Origin: Tridacna crocea
Lineage: Eukaryota; Mollusca; Bivalvia; Cardiida; Cardiidae
Assembly: GCA_943736015.1 (NCBI GenBank)
Contig: OX031065.1
Coordinates: 37,400,427 to 37,464,426, forward strand
Length of the DNA: 64,000 nt
Reading direction: 5' to 3'
Below are positions 26,901 to 35,900 of the stretch, piece by piece; within the stretch, counting starts at the first letter, position 1; each line of letters starts with the position of its first letter. The notes under the pieces were generated by a model. It was not told where the DNA came from. It did not search any database and worked only from the letters and a program-made list of their open reading frames with translations. The position numbers were made by a program, and so were the translations under genes.

Positions 26901-29900
26901 GATTGTGTGGTAAAGCAATAATATAATTTACTTCACTAATTTGCTGCTTGAAAAAATTGAACATTTGCCACACAATCTGAGCTTAGATGACCTTGACTTA
27001 AAAAGCTTTTGAAAACACTGTGGGAAAATGAGAGAATGCTGGTAACCAGAATGTGTTTTACTTTCTAGATCAAAATTTAATATCAAAATTCGAGAAATAT
27101 TAGTTTGTAGTCTGGAGGTACTTTCAGTTTCGATTAGACATGCTTTATCATGTTGTAAAGATTTAGACGAAAAATCAGTACATTAGTAAGTACATTAACT
27201 GATATAAATTTAATCCTTTACCTAACAATCCCTGGTTTTCACGACTCTGGGAAGGATGGGTTTTGAAAATATTTTTGAAAAAGGAGAAAATGCTGGGATG
27301 GTTTTTGAAAATACTGTGGAAAAAAAAGGGAGAACATGCTGGTAGCCAACATTTTCTCCTTTTCCTACAATGTTTTTGTCCTATCAAAGACAGAAACCGT
27401 CATTTGGGTTGTATTTAAATCGTAAACTTCAAATGCTTTCAGTTTGGTTTGGTCCAAAATTTCGTTGTGTGGTAAAGAGTTAGTGCAAATACAATTGATA
27501 TAACCTCTCCGAGCAGGACGAAATGGCCGACGCGACTAGCTTACTGGTCGTGTTTATATCTATAGACAAATTTATAATTTTGAAAACATTTATTTTGTAG
27601 TCTACAGATACTTTCAAAGTTGACGAAACTTAAGTTGATAAAAGGTTTGGTAAAGATTCGTGCAAGACATTTGACATACCCTGTCCAAGCCGAACAAATC
27701 CTCCAACTATGATTATAGCCACGGCGACCAGTTTACTGGCCGTAAAGAACACCTGGACATTTGAGGCCCACTTTGTGTCGTAACAGTTGATCATACAGAG
27801 TGCGACTGAAAAAAAAAAGACTGAAAGATTAGTACAAGATATTTAGTATTGGCTCTCCGAGGCGAACAATTCCTCTAACTGTAATAATGTCCACAGCGAC
27901 CAATTTACTGATCGTGAAGAATACTTGATCATTGGAGGCCAAGTTTGTGTCCTCATAGAGGACCATACAGAGTACGACTGAAATAATGTCAAAAAGTTTC
28001 GTAGAATACATTTGATATACCCTGTCTTAGACCTACGAGTCCTCCGGCTATGAGGGCGCACAGATCATTTTAAATTTGGATGCCCACCTTGTGCCGTAAC
28101 AGTTTATAATACAATGTGCAAGTAAAATAAACGAAAGTCCTAAAACCCCGGCCGAGCCCTGGTAACTCAGTCGCTAGCATAGAGATATTGAGAACAACGC
28201 TTCAAAACATCATATTCACTGTCTGGTAAAAAAGAAACTGAAGTTGTGACACGTCCAAAGGGTCAGTAACTCTGTACTTACTTATTACTACTACAGCCGT
28301 TATCTTTTCCGGTGGCTGAGGACTTCCACAGTACTCGAAGAATGTACCGAAATAGGACGCAAACACCATACAGATGACAGCTACAGCTGATGGCTGAAAT
28401 AGTACACACAATTTTGACAATAATTTTATAATTAAGTGTCTTACGCTGGTATTTTGTGACGCCTGACTTCGTTAGCTTGATATCTTTAAACGGTACAATG
28501 ATGTCCATCACCTTGCGTTTAATGTCATTAATTGCGAGATGCGTAGTATCCGTCATTATGTGGATAATGTCCATCATAATGTTTGCAGTGTCAGCCATAT
28601 GTTACGTGTTTTGTTTCATTATGGACCAGGCATCTATAACTGTTTGCGTGGTGTTCGTTGTTATTTGCGTGGTATCAGTAATTGTGTACGTGACACCTAG
28701 CATTACAATTGTCGTTCCGTCCGTAAATGATTGCGTGCTGTCGGTCATTATGTGCATAGTGTTCCTCATTATCAGTGTGGTATTAAGTAGTGGGTGCGTA
28801 GAGTTCGTCATTATTATGTGTGTGGTATTCGGAATTATTTACGCGGTCTTTGTTATTGCATGAATAGTGTCCATTTTAACCCTTTCCCAAACAATACCTG
28901 GTTTTCACGACCCTGAAAAAGAAACCTTTTGAAAGCATGGTGGGAAAAGGAGGAAATGCTGGTAACCAGCATTTTCTCTTTTTCCCACATTGTTTACTAC
29001 CCTATCAAAGAAAAATAATATCATATGAGCCACATTGAAACCATCATCTGCAATTGCTTTCAATTCAGACAGGTGTAATATTTTGTCGTGCAGTAAAGGG
29101 TTAAGGCGAAGCCTATGCGTGTTTTATTAATGTCTGTCATTAAGTGCATCGTGACGTCTTCTTAGCTGAATAAATTTCACACTTTATACGCAAAAGTACT
29201 GGCCACATTGAGATTCAGAGCATGACTTCTTTGGCAGCAAAAACAGAAGATACATATTTTTTTCCTTTAACCCTTTCCCAAACAATCCCTGGTTTTTTTC
29301 ACGGCCCTGATTTAGAAGCCTTTTAAAAACATTATGGGAAAAGGAGAAAATGCTGGTAACTAGCATTTTCTCCCTTTCCCACAATGTTTTCTATCCTTCA
29401 CAAAACAAATTTCAAATTTTCAGTCACTTTTAATTTGTTGTCTGCAAATGCTTTCAATTTGGACAGGTCTAAAATATTGTCATGTGGTAACGAGTTAAGA
29501 GATGTCTACCAGTAGATAAAATATCCCGCAATAATGATTCGGAGTCAAAAGGAAGATTTGTTTGTCGACTGGTAAAGAATGAAAATAGATATCGACAGGT
29601 GGGACACCATTTTAGTGTGTACAGCTATCTCACCTACCTGAATGACGAGGGTTCGAGTCCAAGCGTACAAAAACGCCAACATCGGAATATAAGCTTCGTA
29701 AATATAAACATACTCGGCGCCAGACTTAGGTATTAGTGTTCCTAGTTCTGCATACGACAGTGCACCTGAAAACAAGGAGATACGGTTTGAGCGCTGTATT
29801 TTTACAACATAGCCTATACCTCACTTTGTTATTCTTCGAGAACCATCAAGTACAAAATATACCTTGCGCGTGTAACAGTGTAACAGACCTTATTGAGATT

Positions 29901-32900
29901 TCTTTGCTATAAATAAAGAATTTTTTGGTGAAACGGGGTATTTTTGTCAGTCAAAATAATGTGATGGTCGTAGTTCATTCGGTGATTCCTATCTATATTT
30001 ATGCGATCAAACATGACATCATTATACTTATTTATATACGACACCACATAATTGACATGTGCTATAGATCGTGTGACATTCCCAGACGTTATTGTGACAT
30101 TATAGTTTGAAGTCTATAATACTCTAGGAGGCTGTAGATAATGTCTGCAACGCGCAAAAAGGGCCATTCGGGCATTTGTGTAAAAATTCGTCAAAATTGG
30201 ATGGGTAGTGTCAGAGAAGATGTTTGAAATATAAGTTTACGCACGCACAGACAGACGCACGACAGACACCGGGCCATGACATAAGCCCGCTAGCCTTTAA
30301 CCAGTAGAGCTAAAAACCTCTGGATAACTTAAGATTAACAAATACATGTATATATATATATATACACACACACACAAAGGAGCTGTATTGTCAATGCAGC
30401 AAACAAAGAAGCTGATGATTGATCATACGTCACAATTACGCTCAATGAACTGTGCATTTGTTAATCAACCGAGTATCGAACTCACAATCACCAAGTCATG
30501 AGTCCGACACGCTCACCACTTGGCCACCCAGGCGGGCCATAGGGCCTTGAGATACCAAATTTGGCATGTATCTTTATCAAGTGGGCGTGTACCAAGGATA
30601 TCTAACTTATAGCCATGAGGTCAAATTTGGCCCGGGGGTCACAAATTTTATAAGGGCTTATATTGGGAAAACCTCTACTTGTACATAACCCCAAGGCCTA
30701 GGACTACCAAATTTTGCATGTAGCGTAATCTAGTGGGCCTCTACCAGGAGGGCCCAAATAATAGCCTTAGGGTTAAGTTTGTCCCCACACCACTAGGGTT
30801 CACAAGTTTTACCTTGGCTTTTGTGGTGAAAACTTTTTAAATGATCTTTTTACGAACCAAAATAAGGCCTAGGGCTACCAAATTTAGCTCTGTTTCATGG
30901 GTCTCATTTTTTACATGGCATTTATTTTAGGAAACTTTGAAAATCATCTTGTATATAACCACACATCCTGTATTATTTGGTATGGGGGTTTATCTTATAG
31001 ACCTCCACCAGGATTCAAGTAATTATAGCTTTGTGGCCAAAAGTGCCTTTGCCCAGGGGTCAAAGGGTTAAAACCTTCTCATAGAACTTTATAGAAAAAA
31101 ATGTATGTCTTCAAGTTTAAAACCAATAGGCCAGAGTTGTAATGTTTGGCTTGTACTGTTTTCACTTATTAACTAATGGAGCGATACATGGCCATCATGG
31201 CCCTCTTGTTTGAAGTTAGATCCCCTATTGCATCAGTGAACTAGAGTAACAGATGGATGAAAAAATAGGGCCCTTTTTTGACCTGGGCCATTGCCAATTG
31301 TATGTCTTCAAGTTTGAAACTTTTTGGCCGGATTTGTAATTTTTGGCTTGTAGTGTCTTCACTTATTAGCCAGTGGAGCGATACAGGACCATTATGGACC
31401 TCTTGTTTCAAGTCATATCCCCTATTGCATCAGTGAAATAGAGTAAAAAGAGTAGGAGAGTAAGAATAACAAAGGAAATAACGCAGCTTCAGTAATGAAA
31501 ATATCCGAATCTCAGTGTTGGCATACTTATGGTTAAAGCAATCTCCGAGCAGAGTTGTCGTTCGTTATCTCACATACATCTCTGCGATGGGCTAAATGAC
31601 AAGAATCTTGTCAAATCGAGGAAAAGATGTTTTGTTACTATTTAACTGTTTCATGTGTAAAATTATAAGGTAGACAAAGGAAATATGATTCTGGATACAT
31701 TATAGGTGCGTTCAAACAGATGAATTTACCTGTATAAAATGGAACTATTTTATTCGAGCTTCTTCACTTATCAGAATCTTACACCAATTTTAACAAAAAA
31801 TGGCTGCGCCCATGGATGATGACAACTGATTTGATCTAAGTGGTGGATCTAAGTTTGCAAGATTAAAAATCAATTTATCGTCCTTTAAAGACATTTAGGC
31901 TTTTCAGAAAATCTCTCTTTTGTGCATTTCCTATCACTTAGTCTGATTGGTCCCATGCTGTTTGAACAGCACACGAAACAATCGATATTGGTCTTTCTTT
32001 CATCGGCTTTTGTGTCGCCATTTTGAGTTATGGTCGTGTGACAAAAATATGACGTAATGACGGACTACCTTCTGAGCCCACTACAGAGGTGAATGCGAAT
32101 GATCCGGAGTGCAAGAGAGTGATGGTTACAGTTGTGAATATATGCATATAATGAAATAACGAAATCAAAGGTTTATAGTGTGCAACAATAAATTATACTG
32201 TTGCACTCATAAATGGATCATTTTTGAGGTACTAAATGCTAGAACTCAATAACTTTTCTTAATTTTTGTCCCGTATGTCTGTCCTAATAGCTCTAGTCAA
32301 AATTGTGAATAAATTTAGCCAGAAATATAAACACATTCAACGTGCAGACTGAAAATTCAGAGATTGGTTTCAATTAATTCTGCTAGGAACATTTATTAGA
32401 TTGTTTTACGGTATGTGAAATTAGTCAGACTTGATTTAATACATGTATAAGTCTTACATAAATGTGGATTTGTATGAGCACCTTAAATTAAAAAGATTTG
32501 TAAAAAAGATTGCATTGTTTCATTGTTTGCTTCATTTTTGTGAACATAGGAAAAGTTTAATTTACGTAATGGGCAAATTTTGGGTAGGCGCGTTTATTAG
32601 CATATAAAAAAAATCTGCACCACTTTCAGATCTGGCATCCATGCTTAAAGTGACTCTAATAGGCTATCCTAACTCACTATACCATTTGAATTTTTCTACC
32701 AGATGGATTGAAAAAAATAGGGCCCTTTTTTGATCTGGGCCTTAGCCTATATATTCGACGGTCTAATGTTGGGACACTTAACCCATTACCACACAATCCC
32801 TGCTTTTGACGACCCTGAGAAAGAAGCCGTTGGAAAACATTGTGGGAAAAGGAGAAAATGGCTGGTAACCAGCATTTTCTCCTTTTCCCACAATGTTTTC

Positions 32901-35900
32901 TGTCCTTCACAAAACAAATTTCAAATTTTCAGTCACTATTATTCTGTTGTCTGCAAATACTTCCAATTTGGGCAAGCCTAAAATATTGTCGTTTGGTAAT
33001 GAGTTAAAACAAAATCTGAGTTTTACCAAACCTGACTATGAGGGTTTGTTTTAATCCTTAAGCTGCGAAGCGCCACTTACTGCCCTTTTGCCGACATCAT
33101 AGATCAAGATCAGACTGCACAGAACGTGCAGCCTGATCCTGAATCTTCACTGTCCATTAAAGAAACATTTTTCTCTCACATAAAAAAGTTTAAAATGACA
33201 TTATTTGACTTTTCACTGTCGGTTTGAAAGTTTTATTTAACTTTTGTTTTACCAGGATAAGGATTAACCCGTTACCACACAATCCTTACTTTTGACACGC
33301 CTGAGAAATAAGCCTTTAGAAAACATTGTGGGAAAAGGAGAAAATGCTGGTAACCAGCATTTTCTCCTTTTCCCACAATGTTTTCTACCCTTCACAAGTC
33401 AAATTTCAAATTTTCAGTCACCTTTATTTTGTCGTCTGCAAATGCTTCCAATTTGGACCAGTCTAAAATATTGTCGTTTGGTAATGGGTTAAAACGTTGG
33501 TAGCAAAGAAGAAAATGAACGGCATGTAGCGTTCTTCCCACACTGTTTTCTTTCCTTTCAAAGCCAAAACCTATTATTTAAGCAAAAATGCTCTACAACC
33601 TCCTTAGACCCAGACAAGCTTATGAACTTGTTGTTTAGTAAAGAACACAACTTGTGAGAAGATTAAGAAAAGTGTATGTGACCCGTCACCTAAAAAGGGA
33701 CAATCTGGGAATTAACCCTTTCTCAAACAAGCCCTGGTTTTTACGTATCTGAAGTACAAGTCTTTTGAAAACACTGTAACGAGCAATTTCTCCTTTTCCC
33801 ACAGTGTTTTCTACCCATTTGGAGAACTGTCTGTCATTTTTATCAAATTTGAAATTGTCGTCTGCAAACTCTTTGAGTTTGGAAGAGTCTAAAATTTGTC
33901 GTTTGGGAAAGGGTTAAAACAGATCAAAGATAGTGCAGGTCAGTTTAAACCATTACCACACAATCCCTACTTTTGACGACCCTGAGAAAGAAGCATTTAG
34001 AATACATTGTGGGAAAAGGAGAAAATGCTGGGAACCAGCATTTTCTCCTTTTCCCACAATGTTTTCTACACTTCCCAAAACAATTTTCGAATTTCCAGTC
34101 AGTTTTATTTTGTCGTCTGCAAATGCTTTCGATTTGGTCAAACCTAAAATATTGTCGTCTGGTAATGAGTAAAGTTGATAGGTCAAAATTGATTGTATAG
34201 TAAGGTAGAATGACCACTTTTCATGCAGAAAAAAATTCACCAACGCGAAAAGTGTCTACACTTTTCAGCCTGCGCAATCGGCGCAGTCTGACCAGGGTGG
34301 ACACTTTTCGCAGGTCCAAGAAGGTCCCTTTTTACCTGATTTTGATTTTGATATTGAAAATATTGATTATTCTCCACAAAACCCTATATTATGGGTACTC
34401 ATTAGATTGTAATGAGTACCCACAACATGGAGTTTAGTGGAGAAATAATGACAATATCACTCCCTCTTATCAGGAGCGCTGTGCAATACACCCCATTCTG
34501 CCAAAGTGCAGCTAAAATATTGAGTATATTACCAAATAAGGAAAGGAGTCCACTGGAGGCCCAAATAATCAGACTGAGGCCCACTGAGCCTGTTCCCTGA
34601 ATCACGCCCTTCGGTGAAATAAAGATGCCCGAACCTGAAAATTGAAAAAGAATGAACCCTCAGCATTTTACTAGATTACAAAAATTTAGACCCATCCAAA
34701 TTGAAAGCATTTGTAGACGATAATAAAAATGTTGCTGAAATGGTGGTTACCAGCATTTTCTCATTTTACTTCAATGCTTTTCGTCAGTCCACTTTTTCAG
34801 AGTAATTTAATCTATGGCAGAGGTTTAATTCTCATATTTATCGACAAACATTCGTATCCATCCAAATTGCAAATATTTAAAGACAATATATTATTATGTT
34901 GCTCAAATTATGGAATTAGTCAACAAAATGATTTAAAAAAAGATATTGGAAAAGGAGAAAATGCTGATCACCATTTTCCACAATGTTTTCACCAAGCTTC
35001 TTTCCTGTATCGATTCAACAAGGAATTGTTTGTAAAGCGCACGACAAATAATCTATAGGGAGTTTACAGCGGAAAATATTTGACAACATTGCGGAATAAA
35101 AAGAAACTGCTTGCAACAACTTACATCTATAACCAAACGACAATGTTTTAGGCTTGTCCAAATAGAAAGCATTCGCAGACGACAAAATAAAAGTGACTTG
35201 AAATTTGAAATTTGTTTTGTAAAGGGTAGAAAACAATGTGGGAAAAGGAGAAAATGCTGGTTACCAGCATTTTCCCCTTTTCCCACAATGTTTTCTAAAG
35301 GCTTCTTTTTCAGGGGCGTCAAAAGTAGGGATTGTGTGGTAATGGGTAAAATCTATCATACAGACTCATTTGCATTCATTTATCTTGTGAAGATCTACGC
35401 TTTCAATTAAGAGGACAAGCCTAAAAGTTTTCGTTTGAGAAATCCATCAAATAATTCCATGGTCTAGAACGACCCTAGGAAGAGGGCTTTAACTCTTTAG
35501 CCGCTAAGCGTGACTCACTGACCTTTTGCGGACAGTGTAGATCAAGATCAGACTGCACAGAATGTGCAGTCTGATCTTGAATCTATAGTGCCCGATAAAG
35601 AGATATTATTTAACTCATTACCAAACGACAATATTTCAGGCTTGTCCAAATCGAAAGCATTCGCAGATGACAAAATAAAAGTGAATAAAAATTCGAAATT
35701 TGTTTTGTGAAGGATAGAAAACATTGTGGGAAAAGGAGAAAATGCTGGTTACCCAGCATTTTCTCCTTTTCCCACAATGTTTTCTAAAGGCTTCTTTCTC
35801 AGGGTCGTCAAAAGTAGGGACTGAGTGGTAAAATGGGTTAAGAAAAAAACTTAACTTCGTAATAGCAACATTTGGGTTTTTACTATCGAATGGAAAATTT

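Noticed and set aside
34402-34605. Open frame extending past transporter exon 2 into N-terminal and C-terminal directions
   Set aside because: Only the 34533-34634 part matches SLC7 and is bounded by AG and GT; the extensions are intron and MITE-5.
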